Below are positions 1 through 10,992 of a DNA stretch of 64,000 nt, in pieces. Source of the stretch: Eucalyptus grandis (lineage: Eukaryota > Streptophyta > Magnoliopsida > Myrtales > Myrtaceae). The stretch spans positions 11,984,559-12,048,558 of the forward strand of contig NC_052614.1 of assembly GCF_016545825.1 (NCBI RefSeq), read 5' to 3'. Made by a program: the position numbers and the translations under genes. Positions within the stretch are counted from its first letter, which is position 1. Each line of letters starts with the position of its first letter. Under the pieces are notes generated by a model that did no database searches, was not told the origin of the DNA, and saw nothing but the letters and a program-made list of their open reading frames with translations.

Positions 1-216
1 CAGTTCGACTTCCGAAGTCTCTCACGTGTGGCAACTGAAGTTCCTGGGTTTATAAGATCCCGTGTAAAATCGCCTCGGCTTCGCTTTGTTCGACGAAGAA
101 ACGCTAGCCGTGGATGCGAAGCCTTCGAGAGCTCTTCCAGACGAATCGCGCATGACTCCAGCCATAGAGCACAGAAATTCGCCTGAACACCATGCCGCAT
201 TGACGTTTAGCTTCAA
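1..216 (-). pseudogene. LINE RNase H domain (partial)
   Basis: The minus-strand reading contains KLNVNAAW, then GVMRDSSGRALEGFA. These match the first strands of the plant LINE/RNase H fold (usually KLNVDGA... GVIRDSxG). The first catalytic Asp position (NVDG/NVDA) reads Asn here (NVNAAW), so the domain may be inactive even apart from the window truncation. It belongs to the LINE ORF2 to its right. Confidence 0.75.
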
Positions 217-315
217 ATCCTGCCCTTCCGGAGGTCGCCACTGATCAGGTTTGTCTCGTTTGAGTGGTCGTACATTTTGTTTCGATTTTCCTCGGCTGAA
301 AGATATCTATTGTTC

Positions 316-970
316 CTATGCCGAAATCAGTAGATCTGCTGGTCTGGGGTCTTTTGCTTGAAAAATCCAGTTATTTCTCGCCTTCCAGATGTTCCATAGA
401 ATCATACCAGTGAGCTCTCGAGCAGGTGAGAGCTGATCGCTTCTAAAAGCGTTGAAGATCCACTGATCCGTTCGTTTAATACTGCTGTTGGGTATGATCT
501 TTTCAAATCTCGGGTCATCCCATACTTTCTTTGTCCATTTACATAAGAAGAAAAGGTGCTCTGTAGTTTCGATGCTAGAGTGGCAGAACTGACATAATGG
601 GTCTTGAATTTTTTTTCCTTTTATACAGGTTCTCCCTCGTAGGAAGAGCGTTTTGACAGAGGCTCCAGAGAAAAGAACGAACCTTTGGTGGCGCATCAAG
701 ACTCCATATTTGAGTCCATAAGGTACGTGGTGGCTGAAATGAACAGGAGGGTTGGTTCTGATCTAATTTGCTTGTTGTTACCATGGCTCTGTTGTATCCA
801 CTCTTGACAGAGTATTGCCCTGTTCTGTTGCCTATCCATATGAGCGAATCTGGCTTGGATTGTTGGCTTAGGGGGATTGCTAATATCTCGTTTGCAATAG
901 TTGCTCCGTAGAGCTGATGGATCATCTGCTGTTTCCATTCTCTAGATTCTGCATGTATCAATTCAGACAC
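316..970 (-). pseudogene. LINE ORF2 zf-RVT region, frameshifted
   Basis: Two overlapping frames carry the zinc-binding-in-reverse-transcriptase domain. One frame (970-575) has PPKVRSFLWSLCQNALPTREN. The other (699-316) has CQFCHSSIETTEHLFFLCKW, the C-x2-C...H...C zinc ligand set. The crossover between frames near 600-700 indicates at least one frameshift. The downstream sequence (ILWNIWKARNNWIFQ) is also typical of plant LINE C-termini. Confidence 0.85.
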
Positions 971-979
971 TAAAATAGG

Positions 980-2828
980 CTATGTTTGGTTTGCTTGACC
1001 GCCTATTACTCCTTGTGAAAGCCATCTGTCTTCTCTAATACGAATAGAGTTCCCGTCCCCTACTGACCATTTGATGTTGTTCTTTATTGTGTCTCTGCCA
1101 AGCATTAAACTTTGCCAGCCCCATGATGGCCGGTGTCCCTTAGCAGCTGTCCAGACATCACCATTGGGAAAGTAGATCCCTTTCAGCACTCTGCTCCATA
1201 GGGCCGAAGGGGAGGAAGCTAATCTCCAAGTTTGCTTGCCTAGCATGGCTCTATTAAAGGTAAGCAGATCTTTAAAACCAAGTCCACCTGTATCTTTTCG
1301 AGTTTTCAAGACTTCCCAACTTTTCCAGTGCATCCCTCTTTTAGCATCACCCTTCTGCCACCAAAATGACGCAATTCGTTTTTCTATGGATCTGCAGATA
1401 GACATGGGCAGCTTGAATATGGACATTGCATAGGTAGGTAGGGATTGCACAACACTTTTGATTAATACTTCATTTCCTGCCTTTGTAAGTAATTTTTCTT
1501 TCCATCCTTCTAACTTTGAATTTACTCTAGCCAGAATCCATGCAAACAACTCTTTCTTAGATTGACCCCACTCGGTAGGTATGCCTAAATATTTTCCTGT
1601 TTTCTATAGAGCAGGGACTCTCAATTCTGTGGCCAAGTTGCGTTTTAATAATGCTGGGCAGTTACCACTAAAATACACCCCTGATTTGTTTAAATTGATT
1701 GCTTGACCCGTAGCATAACAATATTGGTTAAGTATTTGGGCTAGATTCTAGCATTCTGTAATAGTTCCATCCATAAAAAAATATAACATCATCGGCAAAC
1801 ATCAGATGTGACAACTTAGGGCAAGATCTATTTATCTGTATGCCTTTGATTGTACCATCTGCTAATGTTTTTTTTCATCAACCAGGTCAACACATTGGAC
1901 ATCAGAATGAAGATATAGGGTGAGAGTGGATCACATTGTCTGAGTCCTCGCGAAGGATGGAAGAAGGAGGTAGGTTCTCCATTGATTTTCACACTGAAGG
2001 TAACTGATGATATACATTGCATAATTAAGGAGACCCATTTAGCACTAAAACCCATGTACATCATACTATCCCTCATAAAATCCCATTCAATCCTGTCATA
2101 TGCTTTCTGCATATCAAGTTTCAAGATGGCCTGATGTTTTTTCTTCTTTTTTGTTATGCGTAGTTGATGCAGAACTTCCTGTACTATGAAGATATTGTCC
2201 TGAATTTGCCTCCCCTGAACGAAAGCACTCTGCTCTAGTTCAATGATAAGTGGCAACCACCTCTTTAGTCTGTTTGCTAAAATTTTTTAGATGACTTTAT
2301 AACTGAAGTTGCACAGACTAATGGGTCTGTATTGACTGATGTTTTCAGGGCATTTAACTTTAGGAATCAAAGCAATGTGGGTCTAGTTGAGTCGGGGATC
2401 AAGAATGCTCTTCTAGAAGAAATCCTGAACTAGCTGCCTCAAGTCAGTTTTTATAGTTTCCCATGATTGTTGGTAGAAAATACCATTAAATCCATCAGGG
2501 CCGGGGGCTTTGAAAGCTCCCAATTGAAAAACAGCTACTTGAATTTCCTCCAATAAAGGTACTGCCACCAGTTCTTCATTTATATTCTCTGTTATTGGGG
2601 ATGGGCATTGGTTTAGGACAGTTGGTAATTTCTTGGACCCTCGGTCCTATATAAATTCTCATAGAAAGACTGGATATGTTTCTGTAGAATCGTGGGATCT
2701 CTGCACCAGCTATTATCTTCTAATTGCAGCATAGTAATACGGTTTTGCTGCCTCCTTTTGATTGTTGTAGCATGGAAAAATCTAGTGTTTTTGTCTCCCC
2801 AATGTAACCATTTGATACGTGATCTCAT
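980..2828 (-). pseudogene. LINE ORF2 reverse transcriptase, multiply broken
   Basis: At 2256-1828 the frame has the palm motif KLDMQKAYDRIEWDFM and then GLRQCDPLSPYIFIL, where the family normally has GLRQGDPLSP (Gly to Cys). The catalytic FADD box (LMFADDVIFF) is at about 1800-1770 in another frame. The C-terminal part (1549-980: NSKLEGWKEKLLTKAGNEVLIKSV) is again in a separate ORF. A 2828-2613 ORF covers the linker between endonuclease and RT (RIKWLHWGDKNTRFFHATT). There are multiple stops and frameshifts, so no functional RT. Confidence 0.88.
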
Positions 2829-3124
2829 TCCCCAGAACTGTTCTTCCTATTTTCTCAATGTTTCTATTTGACTGATGATGTTCTGCACTTTCTGCTTACT
2901 CGTATGCTGAGTTGTTTGATTCGTAATTTCTGTTAAGGCTTGATTAAGCTCTTTAATCTATGTATAAGCATTAGCAAACTTCTCTTTGCTCCACGTAGAT
3001 AATACTTGTGATGTCTTCCATAATTTCTCTGAGAAAGAGGACATTTGAATTGATTTTTCAGCCCATACTGCTGGATAACTTCCTAATATTCTGCATGGTC
3101 TGTCCAGAAGGCTTCCAATTTTAA

Positions 3125-3850
3125 CTATTTCTTTCTCTTCTTTACTCCAGGATACAGTCGAAGGACAAGAAGACTGTGGTCTGATCCTACTGCTGGAAGA
3201 GCCTGGACTTCAGCTTCATGAAAGGTAACTCGCCACTCTAAAGTACAGAGCACTCTATCGAGTCGCTTTTTGACCAAATCTGCCCCCTCCCTGTTATTAG
3301 CCCATGTATATGCACATCCGTGGCTATCTACATCCATTAGGGAAAGATCATTAAGCATGTTTCTAAATGCTGCAATTCTTCTGTTGTCCGCTTCTTTTTT
3401 CCCAACTTTCTCCCATACATACAATATCTCATTAAAATCTCCCATACAAATCCACGGAATAGAAATTGGAGGCTTAAGAGTTCCCAGTAGTTGCCATAAA
3501 GTCATTCGTTCCCCAAAATCAGTAGATGCATGGACAAAAGTTATCTGCATAATTTGTTTACTTTCAGTGTCAGTACACTCCACATCTATGAACTGTTTTG
3601 AACTAGCTTGCACCTTTAAAGCAATTTCCTCTTGCCACATGATAGCCAGTCCCCCTGCTATTCCTGTTGGATTAACTAAGTAGAGGTTCTGGAATTGAAG
3701 CTTTTTGCAGATCTTTTCCACCATAGTTGCTTTATTTTTTGTCTCCATGAGAAAAAGTAAACTGGGCCTTTCGAGAGCTATTAGAGCTCTTAGTTCCTGG
3801 ATTGTCAAGGGGTTGCCCAGCCCCTGACATTTCCAACTAACGATTTTCAT
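3125..3850 (-). pseudogene. LINE ORF2 N-terminal APE-type endonuclease
   Basis: This 241-aa open frame begins MKIVSWKCQGLGNP and contains LFLMETK, CMGDFNEIL and GSDHSLLVL, which are the APE endonuclease motifs that nick target DNA for target-primed reverse transcription. The usual catalytic Asn of the first motif (SWNCRG) is Lys here (SWKCQG). The acidic Glu, the DFN and the DH residues are kept. The ATG overlaps the stop of the upstream frame as ATGA (3850-3847), an arrangement suited to termination-reinitiation. The stop at about 3125 separates it from the RT. Confidence 0.9.
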
Positions 3851-5035
3851 GGCTTCAGTGGTGGCTTATTAGGGCTAGCCACCAAAGCCCACTCGTGTCC
3901 ATCTTTGATCAATTTCGCCAGGGTCTCCAAAAGGTCTGCATCATCTGTGAGGAGAGGAGATGTTTCTGGTATGCATTTCTGTTTTTTTGCCTTTTGTACT
4001 TTCATATTCTTTTTGCTGCTTTTCCCAACTTTTGATAACAGTGGTTTTTGGGATTCAGAGCATAATACCTGTTTTCCACGATCTCGGTCTTCTACTACAA
4101 TAGGTACATTTACTGGGCTTATCTCCTTTTCTAGACTGCTTTCTGATCGTTTTTTGCTGCAGGCTACAATTTGCATATCAGATGCTGCCTCTCGAGCAAT
4201 GAAGTCCATTCCACTAGGTTGGGTAGATGGAACAGGTACTGTCTCTTCCACTACAAACTCCTCCTCCATTTTCCCATAGAAAGCATCCCAATAAGGGCTG
4301 TGATCACTGGTCTCTGCCTTCAACTAGGGTCCATATAACCCTTTTTTGTTCATTGCCCAGGGTGAAGTTGCATATGGAACTTCAAGACGATCCGCTTGCA
4401 TAGTGTCCACCGCCACAAGAGAAACAAGAATGTGGGAGACGCTCGTACTTGAATTCCACCCATAGCCAATTGTTACCGATATCCAGAATAGCTCCCGATT
4501 TCAAAGGTAAGGTCAAATCAATTTCAACTCTAACTCTACCTCCTCTGTTCTGAACATTATTTGTTGAGTCGAGTTGAACTTCTATAACATTTCCCATCCT
4601 TTTACCCAGATTAGTTAACACTTTGTTTATTCTCCACCCAGGGGGAACTCCTCCAATGCGCACCCAAAAAGCTGCCCTAGTGAATTCATAGCAATGCTCA
4701 GGGACTTCAGGGAGACACTGTTTCAAAACGAGCAAATTGGTAGAGTATGACCAAGGTGAATTCCTCATTACTCGTTGTTTTTCCTCCTCCAATTGAAAAA
4801 CGAATGTGAAATGCCCTAGTTCCTTCTGAGAGCATGTAACCCCTTTTGTTTTCCATGCTTTCTTCATTGTAGTGATGAAGGCAGGATAGTTCACATTGGG
4901 TCTGGAGTACAATTTGCCGTAGAGAGTACGTCAACATTCCTCCCTTTTCTGTGGGGGTATTTCATCCGACACTTCAACTACATCTTCCTCATACCACAGG
5001 TGTCCAAGGCTTTTGCATAAGGCAGCCACTCTCAT
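3847..5035 (-). pseudogene. LINE ORF1 (DUF4283-like and CCHC zinc knuckle), frameshifted
   Basis: A plausible start is the ATG at 5035 (MRVAALCKSLGHLWYEEDV), which meets a stop near 4,929. The 4912-4382 frame has the RNA-binding DUF4283 core (FTFVFQLEEEKQRVMRNSPW, GGVPPGWRINK) and ends in the zinc knuckle LPHSCFSCGGGHYASG, in which the last Cys is lost through a small deletion. The remaining basic and serine-rich tail (4323-3847) lies in another frame. It is the nucleic-acid-binding gag-like partner of ORF2. Confidence 0.8.
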
Positions 5036-5426
5036 CTCATTTCTTCTTTGCTTTCCATTTTCACTAACTGTCAATCGCTTGTCTAGGGAGGATCAGAGCT
5101 AGACTACCGACATCCCCGAGAAAACCCAACTAAGCTATTTCGATATCCTGACCTCTACCACTCAGATCTCATCGACAAAGCAACAACTCAAAAGAAAAAC
5201 AAATGGAAGCAACAAAGATATATTTGATAATCTACTCAAGATCAGTACTCAGAGCAGCGATCAACACTCCACCTATACAATGCTTTCGTTCAAATCATCC
5301 CAACCGATGGAATCCAGAAGCACCCAGTGAATTGCTGAGGCAAGTTCCAACCTTATTACTTAGAAGTAACATTTCTTTTTTGATTTTCCTTTTTGGAGCC
5401 TGGGGAGAGACGAAACAGGAGATTGG

Positions 5427-5450
5427 ATCTTACCTTTACCAAAAAAAAAA
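5427..5450 (+). mobile_element. Extremely 5'-truncated LINE insertion (24 bp) with target duplication
   Basis: A perfect 13-bp direct repeat (AACAGGAGATTGG) lies at 5414-5426 and 5451-5463. Between the copies is only ATCTTACCTTTACC followed by ten A. The same TTACCTTTACC-poly(A) end is seen, on the minus strand, at the 3' end of the LINE fragment starting at 21342. The simplest reading is target-primed insertion of just the last 14 bases of a LINE plus its tail. Confidence 0.7.
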
Positions 5451-5489
5451 AACAGGAGATTGGTGATGGATTACGGAAGAACACCAAAG

Positions 5490-5760
5490 TGATTTAGGGT
5501 TTAGGGTTTGTAAAAATGGGGGGGAGATGCTACCATGAGGTAGAGAGAAAACTCGCAGAGGCGAGGGATCGACAAACTTTAGCGCCAAGAAAAGATTGGT
5601 GGTTACCAACGTTGAACGTTGATCGGACAGTTTTTTCGTTGGAGTAGGTTGGAAGAAAAAGAAAGCAACCAATTTGCTAGATGATTTCGGTATCTCGCGC
5701 TTTGAATTAGATTGAACTTTCAACTGTGATTTAGCGAGGGCTTTCTAGGTAATCAAATTG
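5490..5760. repeat. Distal receptor-kinase upstream repeat, copy 4
   Basis: The segment contains the 'caacgttgaacgttga' block, a T-run, 'ggagtaggttgg', then 'gctttgaattagattgaact' and 'aatcaaattgggatt'. It matches the distal upstream region of the receptor kinase at 37060-37290 and the relic at 7480-7700, in the same order and orientation. No coding potential is seen. It begins beside a short telo-box-like doublet (ttagggtttaggg, 5489-5507). Confidence 0.65.
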
Positions 5761-6445
5761 GGATTCTACAAATGGACATTCTTAAATGTTAGGTGAAGGA
5801 TTGGAGGAATTTTGTGTACCTTATTTTATGATTTATGATATGATTATCTAATATAACATTTACAAATATAGAGAGATACGCCACAATTTTGAGAGATGCA
5901 GAAAACCAATAAAAGTATTCTAACCATGTCTAATATAAGAAGATATTCTAAAGAACTATCCTAATTATCTCTAATGCCTAAGATTTGGCTTCCTATGATT
6001 AATTATTGCTATGAGATTTACACATGCATGAATGTCAATGTTTTCCCAGCCGCGAAGTTCTAATTCTGTCTCTAACTCAAAGTGGCTCACTTTTGGCTAT
6101 GGATATGTGGAGCCAAAATGAATGTTGATCGAAAAGAATATAAAAGAAAAATAAACCAAATTTTATGAAATTTTATGAATGAGATGTAATTGAGATTTGA
6201 AATTTTGTGTATCATAATATAAGAAGTTTTGAGACTTCCATTTTGACTATTATTTTAATAGAAATGATTGGATGACAAAGCATTTAATCTACCGTAAAAA
6301 TAATAATTTGTTCAATTACAAAAAAATTAAATAATAAATAATTATAAGTTGTCGTTATTGTAAGTTCTACTCTTTTAAGAATTTGTTATTTAGAACAAGT
6401 CATTATTTACACAATAGCCTAAAAGATTCTTATGCTAGTAAACTC
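5761..6445. other. AT-rich intergenic stretch
   Basis: No ORF, repeat boundary or RNA gene is recognised here. The sequence is strongly AT-rich, with runs such as aataataaataattataag. Confidence 0.6.
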
Positions 6446-6456
6446 TTATTTTAACT

Positions 6457-6659
6457 AACCACTGAGATTCGCCCCAGTGGCCATTCTTCCAACATGGAAG
6501 GGGAGATGGGGGTTCAAATCCCCACTTTCTCAGGGGGGATGGGATGGGGACGCGTAAATTTTATGAGTGGGTTTCGACTCTCACGCCCTACAAGAGGCAG
6601 GGCAAAAGTCTAAGAGTGAGTGTAGAATAGGAATAGAGTAGGACTGACCAAAAAAACTT
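6457..6659 (+). mobile_element. tRNA-derived SINE with perfect target duplication
   Basis: About 203 bp. The head carries a pol III A-box-like motif (cgccccagtggcc, about 6470-6482) and an exact B-box (GGTTCAAATCC, 6511-6521) at normal spacing. The body is non-coding and the 3' end is a short A-run (gaccaaaaaaa). An 11-bp direct repeat (TTATTTTAACT) flanks it at 6446-6456 and 6660-6670. Together these show a retroposed SINE on the plus strand. A second A-tract (6677-6694) follows the right target repeat. Confidence 0.85.
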
Positions 6660-6934
6660 TTATTTTAACTCAAGCCAAAAAAAAAAAAAAAAAATGCTGT
6701 TGTTTGGATTGGCGTATGGTACTCGTAGCAGTTGCAGCCCCCTAACGTTTGTTTGTCGTATTCTGCGATATAACAGCATTCTAAACAAATGGGTCTTCGG
6801 CGGTGCTGCGCATGTGCACATTTTTCACCATCTGAGCCGGAAAAAAACTTGGTTCCATCGATAGTCCCCGTGATCGGGCTAAACCAATCCTCATTTCTTG
6901 TTCTAGCATATGAGCCGGCGGACGCTTTTTGCTT

Positions 6935-7730
6935 TTTTTTTTTATGTTCTTTTCCATTTCGCTCCACTAATGTCTCATCTCAGTCGACAGACGACAGAGG
7001 GCAGGGTCAAAGTCAAAGTGTCGCATCTTAACATCGCTTTGGAATACACTTCAAAAAGCACCCAGACACCTTTTATTCCCTAGTGTTCTATAGCTGACAA
7101 AAGCTGGCAAAATCAGATTTTCTAGATCAGTTCGACCGAAAGCCAGAAAACGACAGGTTCGTTCCTCTATAGAAGGCAAAAACGTTGCTAGGTTCACATG
7201 TTTCCCCTTTCAACATCACCATAAGCAGAACTAGAAGGGGAGAAGAATATGCATGTTGTGAGTTGGGGCAAGGATCGAAATTTGACGGACTCTATAAGAA
7301 TCCCTATACCAAATCTCATTGGAAAACCCATTTGTGCTATAATTGACTTCATCTATTGCATCAAATCGTAAGTAGAGTCAATACAATATTCTCTTGTCTC
7401 GCTCAAAGCACAAGTTTATAACCTCGATCACCTATAGAGATAGGTATGTCACTACCGTTGACGAAATTTAAGGAAATAACTAGAAGTCCTCCCGTGTTGA
7501 ATGTTGACCACACACTTTTTCTTTTTCTTTTTTGGAGTAGGATGGAAAAAAGAAGAAGAAAGCAAGCCAGATGCTGGTTCATTTCAGTTTGATTGCACCA
7601 TCTTACGCTTTGAATTCGATATAGCTTTCAAGGATGATTCGTAGGATGTGGACTTTCCAGATAATCAACCAATTGGGATTGATTTAAACGAAATTATTCA
7701 TTGCCTACTCTTAAAATTTTTAATTTAAGA
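6935..7730. repeat. Relic of the receptor-kinase upstream region, copy 3
   Basis: This segment is collinear with 36155-37650, upstream of the first receptor kinase. Shared landmarks in order are 'cgctccactaatgtctc', 'cagtcgacag..gaaagaggg', 'gctttggaatac', 'ataagcagaac', 'gttgaatgttgacc' and 'gctttgaattcgat'. No kinase body remains to its left, where the coding region would be expected. It looks like the promoter stub of a lost third family member. It lacks the MITE present in the other copy near 37310, so it also preserves the pre-insertion site. Confidence 0.7.
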
Positions 7731-7944
7731 TAAAACGTGTCGGTATGGTAAGCTTAACTTTCTAAAAGGATGGTAAGATGCATGGATTAGGACAACTACC
7801 GTGATGAGGTCTTACGTTGAAATTAATTTCGATCAGAAATTCTTAAGAATTGTTTTCTCACGGTAAAATACGTCACCTACTCGGACTGGGTCACTTTTTA
7901 AGTAGGATTTTTGTGGGCTTTTGCCTGGTCCCTTTCTTTCGGTT

Positions 7945-8081
7945 GGGAACAAAGAATTGAAGAAAATGCCGCCAAAGCAAAGAAGATGGCGGAACACTTT
8001 TGACTTTGTGGGTGGGAACAAAGAATTGGAGAAAATGCTGCCAAAGCAAGAAAGATGGCCGAAAACTTTGACTTTGGTTGC
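7945..8081. repeat. Two-copy tandem repeat, 69-bp period
   Basis: Two adjacent units both start 'gggaacaaagaattg' (7945 and 8014) and share 'gaaaatgc.gccaaagcaa', then a 'gatgg' and 'ttttgacttt' end, with small differences. Short ORFs run through it on both strands, but they are repeat artefacts without recognisable protein similarity. Confidence 0.75.
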
Positions 8082-8164
8082 CCCTCCCTTCGCGCTCTGG
8101 CGTAGATTGGCTAGCCACCATGATTTGTACTTTATGTTCTTCCCAGACAATCAATTAATCAGGA

Positions 8165-9235
8165 GTTCCTAATTTTAAATTTAAAATAAGCGTGTCGGTT
8201 TTATAAAATTTCGGAATGAAATGAATTGCGATAAAGTAAGATAGTTTACATCGATAATTAAAATTATGGGTGAAAATTGAGAACTATTCATTACTCTTTA
8301 CAAAGAGTTATACGTAACGCGCGAAATCCCATTCATCCATGAAGTTATTATTAGGTATTTGATACTTTTACTATTTGTTGTTGGTAGCGGAAATTAGAAA
8401 ATAAGACAACAACATGTAAGTCAGTCTAATGAAATGTGGCTAATCTATGGGTGGTCCCGATATATGATGCGGCAAGAACTTCAACCACACATACACTCAA
8501 CAAGTAGCAATGATTTAGTAATGTCTAATGAAAGTCTCTTTTCAGTCAAGTTCAACCGTATGTCATATTAATATCACCATTTGAATGATGAGATTTCGCA
8601 TTAACATGATAGTCTAAAGTATTGGAAGTTACACGCTTCAAAACTTGGGGCAAACACATATATACAATCCGAAACACACCTGCTTCTAAACAATGTAGAA
8701 AGAGATGATTCCTAGCCCTCCGAATGGAAAGTTTTTAAAAAGTAAGGTGAATGATATGCAACATAACTTGCTAAAAAGAAGGTAAGAGAAAATTTTCATC
8801 AAAGCAAAGAACTGTTTTAACCGAGTCAGACCTAACATCCACGACATGACTTACTATGTTTTGGTTATGTAATGAAATTAGCTGAGGGTGGTAGTGAGAT
8901 ATTTGCAAATATCTTGAAATTGCTTTCTTATGATTAGGTTTTGCATTGAAATTAATTGAGATTGAAGATTCTTAAAAATTGCTTTCTTATGATTAAGTCT
9001 TGCTAAGACATTTATCCTGGGATGCTGATGTTTTTCGAGGCTTGAAGTTCAAATTCTTTTTTGGGTTAAGACCATTGTATATCTCAAATCCATACCTCAT
9101 GATATATTTACCTCAAACTAATTTTTGTCCCACAAAAAAGCCCTTAAGTAGGACCTCCATGCTACATCCATTCCAAACTAACTGTTGTACTTTAGCTAAT
9201 TAGCTAGTACGTCCATGATGGGGTGCAAACGGAAC
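8165..9235. other. Intergenic, no gene recognised
   Basis: AT-rich sequence. The only structure noticed is a near-identical pair, 'attgctttcttatgattaRgt', at about 8919-8940 and 8979-9000. The 67-aa and 76-aa ORFs near 9000-9480 have no recognisable features. Confidence 0.55.
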
Positions 9236-9239
9236 GCAC

Positions 9240-10992
9240 CGTTTCGTCTTGATACGTTACGATGGAAAGTCACTAATGGAGAGATACGAAGTGAGACATA
9301 TAAAAGCCTCCCGAACACAACCGTTGGGTAGGTTGGCAATTCATTCACACCAAATTTTCTCTCCATTTCCATCAAAGAAGATCAAGGCGTTCCATTTCAT
9401 CTTTGCAAGAACAATCGGCATTTACGCCATGGAAATCGGGTGTTTTCCTTGTGATTGCATCCAGACTAACGTGAGGTAGTGTTGTTCGTGATTTATTCGC
9501 AATTCAACGTTCGTTCCGGGGCTATTTGCTGTTTGTGCATCAGAATCAAGTAAGTCGTCTTCCGCTGACTTGAATTCCAACATTGGTTTTAGAGCCCGAT
9601 AGTGATTTCTGCCTTGTTTTTCATCGAGTTTTCTCATTTACTATTTAATATTGAGATCAAGAGATTGTATTCTACACTGTTTGGATCTCTGATAGTCGGA
9701 ATTGCCATATGAAAAACTCGAAATTGAACTGGAGCGAAGAACGGGTTCGAGGTCGCGTGATCCATGAGGTTTTGGCCATTTTTCGAAATGATTTTTTGGT
9801 CAAAATTAATTTTTGAATATATAGGGTGAAAGAGCTCGTCGAGATGAGTCCGGAAGTGGATTGAGCGCCGTCGGGAGACGCCGGACACGCCCACACGCAC
9901 GGCCAGAAGCCGCTGCTCGTGGGCGCCACTCGCCTCAAGCGGTGGCACAACCAGTGCGTCCGCTACATGCGCCGATCGGCGAACCGGCACGTGATGACGT
10001 CACCATGATGTCACCAAACGGTCGGTAACCGCTGGGATGACGTCATCGATGACGTCAGTGCCGGCGACAGTTGGCCGGCCGATCACTAGCCGGCGACTCG
10101 ACCCGAGATTAGACCCGTTGACCCGACCCGACCCGACCCGACTGTTGATCGGTCAACAGTCGGACCAGTCAACCGGTCTGGCGATCAAACCGGTCGGACC
10201 GGTCAAACCAGCCAGGAGCCGTTTGGCTCGCTAGCGCGTACGCCACACGCGCCACACACTCAGGCGGCGCGTGGGGGCACGTGTGAGCTCCGATTGGAGC
10301 GTGGTTGGTGGCGTTTGGTTCGTATGAGTGTTCTCTACACAGTGATATAATTATGTTATACTTTTGAATTTTATAAATGTATGAAAATGCTTTGGAAACC
10401 CTATGTACGCATAATTTTTTGGGTTTTAATGCAGCTTATTCATTTGTGGCTAGTATTTTCTTGTGATTTAGGAAATACAGTAGCTAGCTTGTGTGCAAAT
10501 GATGTTATACATGCTGTGTAGAGCTTGGTTCAATGATATGATGTATATATTTTAATATACTTGCAATTTTCTAGCTGCTAGAAAATTAGAACAATTGTAG
10601 GAAATTCATTACATGTTGAATTGCATAGTTGAAGCATGATTGTTATTTATACGTTGATTATTATCATGCTATGTTTTTGTGTTAAGGAAAAATGTAGAAA
10701 TTACATAAGGTCGTGTAATTATTTTTTCCTAGTAGGAGTTCGTAGGTTGGTAGAATTTGAAATAGTTCTCACCTAGAACTTAACATTTGCACAAATTAAA
10801 CTAATTAATGATAATAGAACAATTGTACATATAAGTTGATTAGGAACATAGTGAACTTTTGCTTTTGTGTCTTTTGTTGAATTATCATTAATTTAGTTTG
10901 TTTTTGCTGCAAATCAAATATGTGTGTTACTATGTAAAGTGTGCTAGTATTGATTCTGCGTTTATTATGTCAATGTGTTATAGTAATTGATT
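9240..10992 (+). repeat. Probable LTR/leader region of the copia element downstream
   Basis: This non-coding segment directly precedes the copia gag ATG. It has promoter-like content (TATAAAAG near 9298, then a leader-like tract) and a strongly GC-rich patch at 9830-10320. I could not find a primer-binding site (TGGTATCAGAGC-type) or TG...CA ends, so the LTR limits are unknown. Its assignment to the element rests on position alone. A 25-nt inverted repeat (10791-10815 with 10881-10905) lies just before gag. Confidence 0.4.
9988..10212. promoter_or_regulatory. Cluster of TGACGTCA palindromes and GACCC/CCGGTC tandem motifs
   Basis: TGATGACGTCA occurs at about 9992, and a double site (GATGACGTCATCGATGACGTCA) lies at about 10036-10057. 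TGACGTCA is the palindromic CRE/TGA-type bZIP core. It is followed by repeated 'acccg' pentamers (10095-10142) and a run of GGTCAAC, GGTCAGAC-like and CCGGTC words. The composition differs sharply from the AT-rich surroundings. A regulatory role is inferred only from motif content. Confidence 0.4.

Larger units (their letters stand above)
1..5060 (-). mobile_element. L1-type LINE (non-LTR retrotransposon), decayed, 3' end beyond the window
   Basis: Reading the minus strand from about 5,040 down to 1, the domain order is ORF1 (DUF4283-like plus zinc knuckle), APE-type endonuclease, reverse transcriptase, zinc-binding zf-RVT and RNase H. This is the standard plant L1 plan with a C-terminal RNase H. 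The domains fall in different frames separated by stops, so the element is dead. The 3' UTR and poly(A) tail would lie to the left of position 1. The 5' boundary is not defined: I see no clear target duplication near 5,060-5,400. The order and identity of the domains are certain; the exact ends are not. Confidence 0.9.

Noticed and set aside
5489..5507. Interstitial telomere repeat (ttagggtttaggg)
   Set aside because: Only two units; such telo-box words are common in plant DNA.
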